A stretch of 64,000 nucleotides of DNA from Gammaproteobacteria bacterium (GCA_024277915.1 JAJRUG010000044.1:1-64000); one strand, 5' to 3'. Counted from the first letter of the stretch, positions 34,278-44,659 are shown. Notes: generated by a model from the sequence alone, not told the origin. Numbers and translations are program-made.

Positions 34278-37019
34278 TTACTCCATCAGTTCCCCGTCCG
34301 CATTGATCAGCTGCAGTCGGTCAAAGCCGAGTTCCCGCAATCCGGTTTCAATGCGGCTCAGATCACCGATGACAACCCATACAAATTTTTCCGGTTTCAG
34401 CGTACTGCTGGTCGCTTTAATGACTTCCGCAAGACTCAGGCTATTCACGCGGTCAGCGTAGCCTGCCCAGTAGTCTGTGGGCAACTCGTAGCGAACTATC
34501 TCGCTGACCGATGAAAGAACACTCCGTGCAGTTTCCCAGCGGCCCGGCAGGGACAAGGTATTACTTCGCTTGACCAATTCAAGCTCAGCCTCGCTTGGCG
34601 GGCGATCCTCGGTGATGTCACCGATCTCGCGTAGCAGTTCCTGAACCGATTCAGCCGTTTTGTCTGTTTGCACCGGGGCGTATACCAGGAAAGGCCGCTG
34701 TCCACGAGCGTCGCGCATGAAGCTGAATGCCCCGTACGACCAGTGTTTGTCTTCACGCAGGTTCATGTTGATTCGAGCCGAGGACATGCCACCGAGAATG
34801 TCGTTCATGGCCTGAATCGCCTGCTCCTGAGGATTGGCGGTAGGTGCGACCAGTTGTCCCCCGAATATGACAGACTGATCAGATCCCGGTCGATCAATGA
34901 CATAGAGGGTGTTGCTGTACGGCTGCTCAACAGTGCCGATATTTTTTTCCGGAATTGACTGGCTCGGCCAACTGCCGAACTGTCGTCTGATCAGTGGCAA
35001 AATCTCTGACATACTGGTGTCGCCAACAACAACAATTGTTGCCTGACCGGGGTGAAACCATGTGTCGTGAAACCGGGTCAGATCTTGTCTGCTGATGGCG
35101 TTTAATTCTGCCTCTGAGCCAAGACCGGTCATCGACTGTCCGTAGGCGTGGTTTGAACCATAGAGAAGTCGGGGTGTGACCCGAAGAGCCATTGAAAGCG
35201 GGCTGGTCTTTTCCTGCTGGATTGCTGCGAGGTAGAGTTTTCGTACTCGCTTCAACTCATGTTCCGGGAATGTCGGATTAAGCACAATATCAGAAAAAAT
35301 TTCCAGCGATGGGCCCAGGTTAGAACTGAGGGTAACCAGATCGACGAAGGAGCTGTCGAGGTTTGATCCCGCAGTAATGGATGCGCTCAGGTTGTCCAGC
35401 TCGGTACTGATTTTTGTGGCAGACCGATTGATCGTGCCTTCATCCAGCATGGATAGCGTGACAGTGGCTGTTCCCGGGAGAACCTCTTGGTCGGCTGCAT
35501 ATCCGGCATCGAGAATCAGCGACAGGTTTACTAACGGAACTGCAGACCGGCGCACTACAATGACATTGAGCCCGTTCGCCAATTGCTCTCGCTCCATCTT
35601 CGGGAAATCGACATCAACTGTCCCGGCAGGTACTGGTGGTCCCGACCGGTCAGCTGACTGCTCGCTGGTCCGGTAGTCTGGAACAGGCACGACACGGGTG
35701 ACCAGTGCGCCGGTTTCCAGCCAGCGTTTTGCGACTCGCTTCAGGTCCTTGCGGGTTGCATTGGCCACATTCTGCAATTCGGTTTTCCATGCGTCCGGCG
35801 AACCGCCGTAGACCATATTTCGAGCCAGCGTTGCAGATTTTCCGCTTCCTCCTCCGATGCGCTCCATATTGCGCAAAAAGTCCGTGCGTTTTTGTTGTTG
35901 AATTCGCTTCAATTCCTGTTTGCTTGGCCCCTTCCTGATCAGCAATGCAATTTCCTCATTGACCACAGCTTCGATTTTATCCAGATTCATGCCGGGTTGT
36001 GCAGTGACTTCGAGGTAAGTCAGTCCGGATATTTCGAAAGGTAAGGGGTTGATGCTGACTTCGGTGGCTATCTGATCTTCGTAGACCATTCGCCGGTATA
36101 GGCGAGAGTTTTTCCCGTTACCCAGAATGTCAGCAACCATCTCCAGAAGGTGCGCGTCCTTTGCGCCCCAGTTTGGGCCGGTCCATGTCTTGTACAGGCG
36201 CGCCTGCGAAACCCGGTCTTCCATGGTGACACGGCGTTCATCTGTGTGACGAGGAATCCAGACTTCAGGGCGGATCAGTGGTGGCCCGGCAGGGATATCG
36301 CCGAAAAAGTGTTCTACGCGAGCCAGTACCTGCTCGGTATCTACGTCACCTGCGATGACGAGAACCGCATTATCAGGCCCATAATAGGTCTGAAACCAGT
36401 TCTTCACATCCGCAAGCGATGCAGCGTTCAGATCCTCCATTGAGCCGATGGTTTCCCAGGCGTAAGGATGTTCAGCGGGAAATGTCTTTCTGAGAATGTC
36501 CTCCCAGACCTTGCCGTAGGGCTGGTTGTCACCCTGACGTTTTTCGTTTTGTACTACACCGCGCTGCTCATCCAGCTTGTCCTGGTCAACCGAGTCGATG
36601 AAATGCCCCATGCGGTCGGACTCCAGCCATAACACCGTGTCCAGAGCGTTTTTTGGCACGGTCTGGTAATAGTTGGTGCGATCAAACCAGGTTGATCCGT
36701 TCAGATCTGTTGCGCCAAGCTGCGGTAAAAAACTGAGGTAATCGCCGTGGAAGTTCTCTGATCCCTGGAACATCAGGTGCTCGAACAGGTGCGCGAATCC
36801 GGTGCGTCCGGGACGTTCATTTTTCGACCCGACGTGATACCAGATATTGACTGCGACGATAGGTGCCTTGTTGTCCTCGTGTACTACCAGCGTCAGGCCG
36901 TTGTCCAGAACGAATTTGGTATAGGGGATATCAATATCATCAGCAGCGGTGACTATCAGGGATAGCAACAGCAGCAGGATTCCCATCGCCGGGAGCCTGA
37001 GGCTATTCAATGTCATCAT
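34278..37019 (-). CDS. M16-family zinc metalloprotease (two-domain)
   Basis: A 913-residue exported protease. A signal peptide covers about 1-24. The first half carries the inverted zinc motif HLFEHLMF (His, His and Glu, about 81-88) and a downstream Glu in EQRGVVQNEKRQ, the third ligand and general base region. The second half is a catalytically silent M16 repeat with YFxNPxFP-like contacts (ILNPTFPEHELKRVR). Both halves together form the clamshell seen in pitrilysin-like and PqqL-like enzymes. The substrate is probably periplasmic peptides. It lies upstream of the ABC exporter, possibly in the same transcript. Confidence 0.92.
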   Translation of the reverse strand: MMTLNSLRLPAMGILLLLLSLIVTAADDIDIPYTKFVLDNGLTLVVHEDNKAPIVAVNIWYHVGSKNERPGRTGFAHLFEHLMFQGSENFHGDYLSFLPQLGATDLNGSTWFDRTNYYQTVPKNALDTVLWLESDRMGHFIDSVDQDKLDEQRGVVQNEKRQGDNQPYGKVWEDILRKTFPAEHPYAWETIGSMEDLNAASLADVKNWFQTYYGPDNAVLVIAGDVDTEQVLARVEHFFGDIPAGPPLIRPEVWIPRHTDERRVTMEDRVSQARLYKTWTGPNWGAKDAHLLEMVADILGNGKNSRLYRRMVYEDQIATEVSINPLPFEISGLTYLEVTAQPGMNLDKIEAVVNEEIALLIRKGPSKQELKRIQQQKRTDFLRNMERIGGGSGKSATLARNMVYGGSPDAWKTELQNVANATRKDLKRVAKRWLETGALVTRVVPVPDYRTSEQSADRSGPPVPAGTVDVDFPKMEREQLANGLNVIVVRRSAVPLVNLSLILDAGYAADQEVLPGTATVTLSMLDEGTINRSATKISTELDNLSASITAGSNLDSSFVDLVTLSSNLGPSLEIFSDIVLNPTFPEHELKRVRKLYLAAIQQEKTSPLSMALRVTPRLLYGSNHAYGQSMTGLGSEAELNAISRQDLTRFHDTWFHPGQATIVVVGDTSMSEILPLIRRQFGSWPSQSIPEKNIGTVEQPYSNTLYVIDRPGSDQSVIFGGQLVAPTANPQEQAIQAMNDILGGMSSARINMNLREDKHWSYGAFSFMRDARGQRPFLVYAPVQTDKTAESVQELLREIGDITEDRPPSEAELELVKRSNTLSLPGRWETARSVLSSVSEIVRYELPTDYWAGYADRVNSLSLAEVIKATSSTLKPEKFVWVVIGDLSRIETGLRELGFDRLQLINADGELME

Positions 37020-37167
37020 GTCAGTTTGGTCCGAATTGTGTTTTGCAAGGGTGGATTGTAGCAGTCAGGGCAAGCACTTCCAGCGCGATTTATCTGCAAT
37101 GCTTCGCCTGTGTGTTATAACATTCTTTCACAAAATCGAACCCGAATGGTCGCCGAGAAAACCTGCC

Positions 37168-38511
37168 ATGAACTCACTGCTTATTAAAGACGCAACAGTC
37201 GTAAACGACGGCCGGATTCAGGAACATGATGTTCGAATCCGGGACGGCCGTATTGATGAGATCGGCTCCGGGCTAAAAGGTTCCGGGTCGGAGACGGTCA
37301 TTGAGGCAGGCGGGTTGCACCTGTTGCCGGGTTGTATCGATGATCAGGTACATTTTCGTGAGCCAGGGCTGACTCACAAGGGAGATATTGCCACGGAATC
37401 GGCTGCTGCGGTGGCCGGCGGCACGACAAGCTTTATGGATATGCCGAATGTCCGGCCATTGACTGTTACCAGGAAGGCACTGGCGGACAAATATCTGCTT
37501 GCCGAAGGGCGCGCAAGGGCAAACTACAGTTTTTACCTTGGTGCGACGAACGAAAATATCGATGAAATTCGTGCTGTGAAGCCGACAGAGGCCTGTGGTA
37601 TCAAGGTATTCATGGGGGCATCAACTGGCGATATGCTGGTGGATGATCCGGACTCTCTCGCGATGATATTCCGGGACTCGCCGCTGCTCATAGCGACTCA
37701 TTGCGAAGACACACCCATTATCCATGCCAATGAACGAGAGTATCGGGAACGGTACGGTGATGAGATACCACTAGAAGCACACCCGCTGATCAGATCTGCC
37801 GAGTCCTGCTATAAATCGTCCTCATTCGCAGTAGAGCTTGCTCGCGAGCATGATGCGCGGTTGCATGTGCTGCACCTGACAACTGCCCGGGAGATGGAGT
37901 TGTTTTCCCCGGGTCCTGTGGATGGAAAATCGATCACCGCCGAAGTGTGTGTGCATCATTTGTATTTTGATGAAAGCGACTACAAGGAATTTGGCGGCCG
38001 AATAAAATGTAACCCTGCGATCAAAACCAAAGCTGATCGGCAAGCATTGCTGCAAGCACTGGTATCTGGCCGTATTGATGTCATTGCCACTGATCATGCG
38101 CCGCACACGGTGGAAGAGAAGCAGGGCAGTTACTTTGAGATTTCTGCCGGCCTGCCGGTTGTGCAACATGCTCTTCAATCTGTACTCGAGCATTACCATC
38201 GAGGCGTACTCGACCTGGAACTCATCGTAGAAAAAACCAGCCATGCAGTAGCACGGCTATTTTCCGTAGAAGACCGCGGCTATATACGAGAAGGTTACTG
38301 GGCCGATATCGTCCTGGTAGATTTAAATAAACCCACCCGCATAACAAGCGATCAACTCCTCGCCAAATGCGGCTGGTCCCCGTTCGAGGGCCTTGAATTC
38401 AAGTCCAGCATCATCACCACCATCGTCAACGGCCAGATAGCCTACCAGGACAATACCCTAACCCCCGCCATCCCCGGCCAGCGCATATCTCATGGGGTCG
38501 GACCTCGATAA
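37168..38511 (+). CDS. pyrC: Dihydroorotase, long (class I) type
   Basis: Catalyses carbamoyl-aspartate cyclisation in pyrimidine synthesis. ATG 37168 (MNSLLIKDATVVNDGRI) fits the family N-terminus. Metal-site blocks are IDDQVHFREPG (about 60), the carboxylated lysine in GIKVFMGASTGDM (about 148), ATHCED (about 178), LHVLHLTTA (about 232) and ATDHAPHT (about 308). The first motif has Gln in place of the usual first His; I recall the same DDQVHFREPG in a known dihydroorotase subgroup, so this is probably normal. The last residues (HGVGPR) and the stop are encoded by the end of a 244-bp inverted-repeat element. Confidence 0.9.
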   Translation: MNSLLIKDATVVNDGRIQEHDVRIRDGRIDEIGSGLKGSGSETVIEAGGLHLLPGCIDDQVHFREPGLTHKGDIATESAAAVAGGTTSFMDMPNVRPLTVTRKALADKYLLAEGRARANYSFYLGATNENIDEIRAVKPTEACGIKVFMGASTGDMLVDDPDSLAMIFRDSPLLIATHCEDTPIIHANEREYRERYGDEIPLEAHPLIRSAESCYKSSSFAVELAREHDARLHVLHLTTAREMELFSPGPVDGKSITAEVCVHHLYFDESDYKEFGGRIKCNPAIKTKADRQALLQALVSGRIDVIATDHAPHTVEEKQGSYFEISAGLPVVQHALQSVLEHYHRGVLDLELIVEKTSHAVARLFSVEDRGYIREGYWADIVLVDLNKPTRITSDQLLAKCGWSPFEGLEFKSSIITTIVNGQIAYQDNTLTPAIPGQRISHGVGPR

Positions 38512-38736
38512 CTATCTGATATATATTGAATAAAAGGCGTAATCTTGCCAAATTTATGCCTTAAATAGCTCTTTTTGATATGAAAAAGGATACTTTAAGC
38601 AGGATGGCGTGGTAACTATCTTCCACTGCGTTAGACCTTTAATTTTGCCCCTGAAAAGTGCTGTTTAAGGCTCATTTCTCGCTAATATATACCGGTAATA
38701 TTTGTAGTTACAATGGGTTACCGAGGTTCGACCCCA
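38493..38736. mobile_element. MITE-like element with 20-bp terminal inverted repeats
   Basis: TGGGGTCGGACCTCGATAAC (38493-38512) and the inverse of 38717-38736 (GTTACCGAGGTTCGACCCCA) match at 18 of 20 positions. The 244-bp interval is AT-rich, has no transposase frame and lies between pyrC and the HDOD gene. GGGGTC-type ends are common on small non-autonomous repeats in proteobacteria. The left end supplies the pyrC stop codon (38509-38511). No target-site duplication could be fixed. Confidence 0.65.
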
Positions 38737-38756
38737 CGGTTGCCCACGGTTCTTTG

Positions 38757-39650
38757 TTAGCTGATGGAGGTTCGTACGGTTTCAATTTGATCGTGGCACT
38801 TGCCGACCATGGTGAGGAAGTTGCATCCCCAGATTTCAGTTTGATTGAGAGATTCTGTGACTTCTGTTGCTTGTTTGGTGTGTTGCTGGTTGCGGATACT
38901 GTTGTAAAGTTTGGCAGCCGTCAGGAGTTTCGAGAATGGGGGCAGGTCATCTATCGGTGATTGCGCCAGTGCATCTTGGGTGCGCACAGCGTCGGCAATG
39001 AAAGATTGCAATCCCCAATGCAACAGAATTGCTGAGCCAGCGGCAGCATGCCACTTCTCAACGATTGCATCCCACTCGGGATCATTGTGAATATCAATGC
39101 CACGTTGCTGTGACTGAGCCAAAAGATATAAATGTCCCAAACGATGCAGCATTCCCGCGAGCATCGCTTCATTGGCGTGGAAACCGATTTCCTTTGCGAT
39201 AACCAGTGTGATCGCCGCAACAGCGTTGCTGCTCACCCAGATTTCTGCCAGCCAGGGACGAATCGCTTTTAGTGACTCCATCAAGCGCATCTGGTTAATT
39301 GAATAGCTGCCGGCTGTGTTAAGAACTATCTTGAAACCCAACCGGGCAATAGCACTATGCAATTCTGTGACGGGCTGTCCGCCTCTGCTGAATGCAGCAG
39401 AGTTCGCAACTTGCATCAGTCGACTCACCAGGCCTGGTTCTGAGCGGATCAGGATAACGCTTTCCTTAATCGAGATGTTCTCGCTGTTCAGCGCCTGGTT
39501 GAGCCGGATCAGGATATCGGGAAACCCGGGAATTTCCAGATTTCCGTTATGCAAATCGTGATCCAGTGTTTCAATAAGCGCATCAGTTTTTTTGACGCGC
39601 CCACTGCTCCAGCCGGGTGTGCTTGCTGGCAGGTCGATTGTTTTATTCAT
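38757..39650 (-). CDS. HDOD-domain protein
   Basis: A 297-residue cytoplasmic protein with an HDOD domain (about 35-240), a metal-less relative of HD phosphohydrolases. Recognisable parts are IPGFPDILIRLNQALNSENI, SEPGLVSRLMQVANSAAFSR and AIARLGFKIVLN, then a MLHRLGHLYLLAQ helix where HD enzymes carry His-Asp. HDOD proteins act in signalling (chemotaxis, c-di-GMP, DNA stress), with partners that cannot be guessed here. No sensor or GGDEF/EAL domain is fused. It ends 21 bp from the MITE-like element. Confidence 0.85.
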   Translation of the reverse strand: MNKTIDLPASTPGWSSGRVKKTDALIETLDHDLHNGNLEIPGFPDILIRLNQALNSENISIKESVILIRSEPGLVSRLMQVANSAAFSRGGQPVTELHSAIARLGFKIVLNTAGSYSINQMRLMESLKAIRPWLAEIWVSSNAVAAITLVIAKEIGFHANEAMLAGMLHRLGHLYLLAQSQQRGIDIHNDPEWDAIVEKWHAAAGSAILLHWGLQSFIADAVRTQDALAQSPIDDLPPFSKLLTAAKLYNSIRNQQHTKQATEVTESLNQTEIWGCNFLTMVGKCHDQIETVRTSIS

Positions 39651-39796
39651 AGACAGTCAGCTTTTCAGGACGGTACTTCGTATATGTACTATCGTCCGAA
39701 TCAAACTGAACTTTAGGATGGGTTTCAACGGGCAGGAGTTTTCCGATACGCTGAACCCTTGGTAGCCACTTTTGCAGAGGCATTGCGCGTACTTGT

Positions 39797-40426
39797 CTAA
39801 AGGCTTCGCAAGTACTCAATTGTCTCGGATTTACTCACGACATCACCATATTTTGCATTGATATCAAAGAGACTGGATTCATGGGGCCCATCATGGCGAT
39901 CGCCAATACACTCTCTGACACACATGGGCCGTATTCCATACTGGAGCGTGTCGACCGCAGTAGCTCGCACGCATCCTGATGTGGTGCAGCCGATGATAAT
40001 CAGCGTGTCGACACCCAGGCCATTAAGCATCGTGATCAGGGAAGTCCCGAAAAATGCGCTGGCAAATTGCTTGGTGATCACAACCTCGCCTTCGAGCGGA
40101 GCAACCTCATCGCAGAATGCCGCGTAGGGATTACCCTCTACCAATGCCTTTAAAACCGGCGCTTTTGCTATCCAGATTCCTGCATCGGAAAAATCAGGTG
40201 GTGTATAGCGGACCCGAGTGTGAATAACGGGAGTATTTGTTTCTCTGGCTACATTCAAAAGCTCCGGGACTTCCTTTAAGCACTTCACAACACCCGGAGC
40301 ATAAAGTGGAGAATCTTCGGTTGTATAACCCTGAAGAAAGTCGATAGAGATTACGGCTGGCCTGTGCCCGAAACCCAAGGTGCTATCAAAGACGCCCTCG
40401 TAGTTTTTTTCGGTAGAAACTGTCAT
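39797..40426 (-). CDS. Isochorismatase-family cysteine hydrolase
   Basis: A 209-residue hydrolase. The catalytic triad of the family is visible: Asp in VISIDFLQGY (about 29), Lys in VVITKQFASAFFGT (about 117) and Cys in GCTTSGCVRATAVD (about 150). The cis-peptide segment precedes the Cys. Length and the SAFFGTSL and CTTSGCVRAT stretches fit N-carbamoylsarcosine amidase-like or ureidoacrylate-type amidohydrolases better than true isochorismatase. The physiological substrate is unknown. It lies 22 bp after pntB on the same strand. Confidence 0.85.
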   Translation of the reverse strand: MTVSTEKNYEGVFDSTLGFGHRPAVISIDFLQGYTTEDSPLYAPGVVKCLKEVPELLNVARETNTPVIHTRVRYTPPDFSDAGIWIAKAPVLKALVEGNPYAAFCDEVAPLEGEVVITKQFASAFFGTSLITMLNGLGVDTLIIIGCTTSGCVRATAVDTLQYGIRPMCVRECIGDRHDGPHESSLFDINAKYGDVVSKSETIEYLRSL

Positions 40427-40448
40427 TCACCTTCTCCGCCATGCCTCG

Positions 40449-41849
40449 TCACAGCTCAGCCAGAACTCCATCAAGTGTTTCTTTGGCGTCGCCAAACAGC
40501 ATACGGCTGTTGTCGAGGAAGAATAGCGGATTTTGTACCCCGGCATAGCCTGTGGCCATACTGCGTTTGAGTACGATAGTTGTATCGCCTTTCCAGCATT
40601 CCAGTACCGGCATTCCCGCGATCGGGCTTTCCGGGTCCGTCAATGCTGATGGGTTGACGATGTCGTTAGCACCAATAACGACAGACACATCAACATTCGG
40701 GAAGTCTTCATTGACCTCATCCATCTCGAATACGATGTCGTAGGGCACTTTAGCCTCTGCCAGCAGGACGTTCATGTGCCCCGGCATACGGCCGGCAACC
40801 GGATGAATACCAAATCGTACATTAATGCCCTTGCTGCGCAGCTTTTTGGTGATCTCATGAACTGTATGCTGCGCCTGTGCCACAGCCATACCATAGCCGG
40901 GAATAATCATGACTTCCCTGGCGTTTTTGAGCAATTCCGCCGTTTCGCTTGCATCAATCGGCGCGACCTCGCCCTGGTCTTCCCCGCCGCCTGCACTCGA
41001 TCCACTGGTGGTGCCAAAGCCACCGGCAATGACCGCCAGGAACTTGCGATTCATTGCACGGCACATGATATAGCTCAGAATCGCGCCACTGCTACCGACC
41101 AGTGCGCCGGTCACAATCAAAAGATCATTGCCCAACATGAATCCGGTTGCCGATGCCGCCCAGCCGGAATAGCTGTTTAACATGGAAACAACCACAGGCA
41201 TGTCGGCCCCGCCAATCGCCATGACCATATGGATGCCAAAAAGCAGTGCGATGCCGGTCATGATGACCAGTGGCATCATCCCGCCGCCCGCTGCAGACTG
41301 CTCAACGAACTGTGCACCGAACCAGAAAGTCGCGATTAGCAGGCCAAGATTCAGCCAGTGACGCGCAGGGAGAATCAACGGGTTGCCGGATATTTTTCCG
41401 CTGAGTTTACCAAAAGCGATCACGGATCCTGAGAAGGTAATTGCTCCGATAAGAATGCCCAGGTAAATCTCGATGTCATGGATCGTTTTTTCGACGCCCA
41501 CAAAATGAGATTCCGGATCGCCGAAACTGGCGAAACCCACAAACACCGCTGCAAGCCCAACCAGACTGTGCAGGCTCGCAACCAATTCCGGCATCTGGGT
41601 CATCTGGACACGGCGAGCCAGAATCAACCCGATTGTGGCTCCGACAAGCGTTGCTCCGATCAGCAGGGCGTAGTTCTCGGTAACAGCACCGAAAATCGTC
41701 GCAACCAGCGCGATGCCCATACCGATCATGCCAAACAGGTTGCCGCGCCGGGAAGTTTCCGGATCACTCAGACCGCGCAGCGCGAGGATGAACAGGATCG
41801 TTGCCCCGATATAGGCAACAGTAACTATTCCTGATGGTAAAATTGGCAT
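40449..41849 (-). CDS. pntB: NAD(P) transhydrogenase subunit beta
   Basis: A 466-residue inner-membrane subunit of the proton-pumping transhydrogenase. About nine transmembrane helices fill residues 1-260. The C-terminal NADP(H)-binding domain III (about 290-466) shows [39 protein letters not shown] and [14 protein letters not shown], all standard. Together with PntA it couples hydride transfer from NADH to NADP+ to proton entry. It lies 9 bp after pntA, one operon. Confidence 0.97.
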   Translation of the reverse strand: MPILPSGIVTVAYIGATILFILALRGLSDPETSRRGNLFGMIGMGIALVATIFGAVTENYALLIGATLVGATIGLILARRVQMTQMPELVASLHSLVGLAAVFVGFASFGDPESHFVGVEKTIHDIEIYLGILIGAITFSGSVIAFGKLSGKISGNPLILPARHWLNLGLLIATFWFGAQFVEQSAAGGGMMPLVIMTGIALLFGIHMVMAIGGADMPVVVSMLNSYSGWAASATGFMLGNDLLIVTGALVGSSGAILSYIMCRAMNRKFLAVIAGGFGTTSGSSAGGGEDQGEVAPIDASETAELLKNAREVMIIPGYGMAVAQAQHTVHEITKKLRSKGINVRFGIHPVAGRMPGHMNVLLAEAKVPYDIVFEMDEVNEDFPNVDVSVVIGANDIVNPSALTDPESPIAGMPVLECWKGDTTIVLKRSMATGYAGVQNPLFFLDNSRMLFGDAKETLDGVLAEL

Positions 41850-41858
41850 GATTATTTT

Positions 41859-43421
41859 CTACCTTCTGAACATTTCCAGCATGCGTCGCGTTACTGCGAA
41901 GCCGCCGAAAATGTTGATGCTTGTTATCAGGATCGTGACACCGGACAGCCACATGATCCATGTCTCACCGGAACTCACCTGCAACAGTGCGCCGATGATA
42001 ATAATGCTGCTGATTGCATTGGTCACACTCATCAGCGGCGTATGCAGCGCCGGTTTTACATTCCAGATCACCATGTAGCCGATGAAACATGCGAGTACAA
42101 ATACAGTGAAATGAGCCATGAACGATGGTGGTGCCACAGCTCCAAGGCCGACCAGGGCAGCTGCCCCCACACTGAATATCAGCAGTGGCCCCAGCACACC
42201 CGGTGCCGTTTCTTCCTCTACCGGAGCTGCGACCGGCTCAGGCTTCGGCGCAGGTGCTGCAGATAATTTAGGCGCCGGCGGTGGCCAGGAAATCTCACCC
42301 TCTTTAACTACAGTCGCGCCACGCACGACTTCATCCTCGAAATCGACAACCAGTTTGCCGTTTTTCTCCGGGCACATGTCGGTCAGAAGGTGTCGCAGGT
42401 TGGTGCCGTAAAGCTGACTGGACTGCGCGGCCAGCCGGCTGGGCAGATCGGTATAGCCGATCAACGTCACACCATGTTTTACTATCACCTGACCAGGCTC
42501 GGTCAATGCGCAGTTACCGCCCTGCTCGGCGGCAAGATCCACAATTACGCTGCCGGGTTTCATTGATTCCACCATTTCGGCAGTAATCAGCTCAGGCGCC
42601 GGCCTGCCCGGTATCAGCGCGGTGGTTACGATGATGTCCACTTCTTTTGCCTGCTCAGCGAACAATGCCATTTCCGCAGCAATAAACTCCTCGCTCATTA
42701 CTTTGGCGTAGCCACCTTCACCAGAACCATCTTCCTCAAATTCGAGCAACAGAAAGTCTGCATTCATGCTCTCGACCTGCTCTTTCACCTCAGGTCGTGT
42801 ATCAAATGACCGAACAATTGCACCCATGCTTTTTGCAGCACCAATCGCCGCGAGTCCGGCGACTCCGGCGCCAATAACCAACACTTTTGCCGGTGGAACC
42901 TTGCCCGCGGCAGTAATCTGACCGGTGAAGAATCGGCCGAAATGCTGGGCCGCCTCAACGATCGCCCGGTACCCGGCAATGTTTGCCATAGAACTCAGAG
43001 CATCGAGTTTCTGTGCACGGGAAATACGTGGAATGCTGTCCATGGCGATCGCCGTAATGCCCCTGGCAGCCAGGCTATCGAGCATTTCCTTGTTCTGTGC
43101 AGGCCACAGGAAACTGATAAGGGTCTGCCCTTTATGCAGCAGCTCCTGCTCATCAATACCAAGTACGTCATGCATTTGCGGGCCGCGTACCTTCAGAATG
43201 ATATCGCTGTCAGCCCAAAGCTGGCGCGTATCACTGATGACTTCGACACCCGCTTCAGAGTATGCGGAATCGGAAAAATTTGCGGCCGCCCCGGCGCCAG
43301 ACTCGATAGCAACCGAAAACCCCAGCTTTTGAAGCTGCTTTGCTACATCGGGAGTCGTGGCGACCCGCTTTTCTCCGGCGTGAACCTCTTTTGGAATACC
43401 TATTTTCATGTCTGTCCTCAA
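41859..43421 (-). CDS. pntA: NAD(P) transhydrogenase subunit alpha
   Basis: A 520-residue subunit in the fused E. coli-like arrangement: an NAD(H)-binding domain I (about 1-390) and four membrane helices at the C-terminus. Domain I shows [15 protein letters not shown] and [20 protein letters not shown], then [12 protein letters not shown] Pro/Ala/Glu linker (about 395-415) joins the domains. Many bacteria split this subunit in two; here it is whole. It is the first gene of pntAB. The TGTCCTCAATT upstream lacks a strong ribosome binding site on the minus strand; AGGACA precedes the ATG. Confidence 0.97.
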   Translation of the reverse strand: MRTDMKIGIPKEVHAGEKRVATTPDVAKQLQKLGFSVAIESGAGAAANFSDSAYSEAGVEVISDTRQLWADSDIILKVRGPQMHDVLGIDEQELLHKGQTLISFLWPAQNKEMLDSLAARGITAIAMDSIPRISRAQKLDALSSMANIAGYRAIVEAAQHFGRFFTGQITAAGKVPPAKVLVIGAGVAGLAAIGAAKSMGAIVRSFDTRPEVKEQVESMNADFLLLEFEEDGSGEGGYAKVMSEEFIAAEMALFAEQAKEVDIIVTTALIPGRPAPELITAEMVESMKPGSVIVDLAAEQGGNCALTEPGQVIVKHGVTLIGYTDLPSRLAAQSSQLYGTNLRHLLTDMCPEKNGKLVVDFEDEVVRGATVVKEGEISWPPPAPKLSAAPAPKPEPVAAPVEEETAPGVLGPLLIFSVGAAALVGLGAVAPPSFMAHFTVFVLACFIGYMVIWNVKPALHTPLMSVTNAISSIIIIGALLQVSSGETWIMWLSGVTILITSINIFGGFAVTRRMLEMFRR

Positions 43422-43521
43422 TTATGGCCGGTCAGGCAGGGCTGCTCAGGCCGATAGACCGGGAAGTACACTGCCCGGGGCATACTCTGTCAAGTAGGAA
43501 GAACCCGTAGTTACGTAGTTA

Positions 43522-44571
43522 TTAAATGATGCCGCTTTTCACTAATCGTTCGATATCAGCCTGTTGCAAGGCGCTGAGCTCACCTTTCCCGGGTGATCGA
43601 ACGGTCCCGTCTTTCAGCAACAAATTGCGGGGATGGAATTCATGTTCTGCGTAGCTATCGGCGTAGGCCTGGAATGGCTGGCGAACCAGCATATTTGTCA
43701 GGCCGGTTTTTTGCCGGCATTCACGCAATGCATCGATATCAATCGTTGCGTTGGCAACCATCGATTCTCCACCTGCCGAAGCCTCAGCCAAAACACGCCC
43801 GTAATAGTCCACGATCTTCGACATGCCTGCGGTCGAAGCGCCCGGCACCGGAATGCCCTGCAGGCTGGATGAGTTTGCTGAAATTACATAGGCCAGGTTC
43901 TCGGTTGCCCGGCAGCGGCGAGCCAGTTCCTTGGGTGTGAGCTGTGGGCTGCCAACTTCGCTGGTCGGATGAACAAATACTTCAGCCCCCCGCATCGCAT
44001 GGCAGCGTGCAATTTCCGGGTAGAGAATTTCCTCGGAAGCAATCGCTGCAAGCCTGCCAATTGGCGTGTCAGCTACCGGAAAAACACCCTCCAGCCCGTA
44101 GATATCGAGGTATTTATCCCAGACATCATAGGGGGTAGGGGCGCTTAAAGAGATCATGCGTCGATAGCGCACCACTGTTTCGCCTTCCGGAGAAATAATG
44201 AAGCAGGTCTGGAAATACAATTCCGGAAAATGCTGATCGTTTTCGTAGGCATTACCAGCAAGGTACAGGTCAAAGTCCGAGGCGATGGCCTTGAGCAGCT
44301 CGTACTCGGGCCCGTCGATGTCGAGACAGGCCTTGTCCTGCCATTCTGCGACTGATTCTCGCATCGGGAAGCCGGTCAGAAAGTACTCGGGCAGCACGAT
44401 CAGCCGGGTATCCATGCCACTGAACTGGCTGATAAAGGCTTTGCTGCCCGCTACCGACTGGCGCACTTTGGCCAGATTGTCCGCCATGCGTTCGCGGGCC
44501 GACGGACGATCGGTGCAACTGTTCACACAGTGGGTAGAGATCTGCAGTGCCAGAGCGGCATAGGTATTCAT
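43522..44571 (-). CDS. Nitrilase-fold protein lacking catalytic Lys and Cys
   Basis: A 349-residue carbon-nitrogen hydrolase-fold protein. ATG 44571 (MNTYAALALQIST) has AGGA seven bases before it; ATG 44601 is upstream without a site. The catalytic Glu is kept (LIVLPEYFLTG). The Lys position in the YRKxH-like block reads VRYRRMISL, giving Arg. The nucleophile block reads AIASEEILYPEIAR where active members have C-x-D-x-x-x/F-P-E, giving Ser. Overall alignment to AmiE-like amidases is good (ISPEGETVVRYRR; ARCHAMRGAEVFVHP). It may be a pseudoenzyme, or a Ser variant. It is divergent from the KorCAB-like operon. Confidence 0.8.
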   Translation of the reverse strand: MNTYAALALQISTHCVNSCTDRPSARERMADNLAKVRQSVAGSKAFISQFSGMDTRLIVLPEYFLTGFPMRESVAEWQDKACLDIDGPEYELLKAIASDFDLYLAGNAYENDQHFPELYFQTCFIISPEGETVVRYRRMISLSAPTPYDVWDKYLDIYGLEGVFPVADTPIGRLAAIASEEILYPEIARCHAMRGAEVFVHPTSEVGSPQLTPKELARRCRATENLAYVISANSSSLQGIPVPGASTAGMSKIVDYYGRVLAEASAGGESMVANATIDIDALRECRQKTGLTNMLVRQPFQAYADSYAEHEFHPRNLLLKDGTVRSPGKGELSALQQADIERLVKSGII

Positions 44572-44644
44572 AGAGTTATCCTGGGGTAGCCAATTTTCCA
44601 TGCCTCCGGCTTCAGGCTGTCATCATGATTTCATTTGCCCGGGA

Positions 44645-44659
44645 GAGATGTATAATCTC
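44645..44659 (+). promoter_or_regulatory. Probable -10 region and small dyad before kor-like operon
   Basis: GAGAT-GTATA-ATCTC forms a perfect 5-bp dyad that contains TATAAT (44651-44656), a good -10 hexamer. It is placed 67 bases before the GTG of the first gene and in the shared divergent region with the nitrilase-fold gene. No convincing -35 was found, so an activator is plausible. Confidence 0.4.

Noticed and set aside
36949-37167. N-terminal extension of dihydroorotase to 520 residues
   Set aside because: It would overlap the divergent M16 protease gene; family homology begins at ATG 37168.
37348-37380. Dihydroorotase inactivated by a His to Gln change in the metal motif
   Set aside because: I recall the DDQVHFREPG form as normal in a dihydroorotase subgroup, and all other metal and substrate motifs are intact.
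38716-38740. T-arm-like GAGGTTCGACCCCAC suggesting a tRNA end
   Set aside because: No acceptor, D-arm or anticodon arm upstream; the bases form the right inverted repeat of the 244-bp element.
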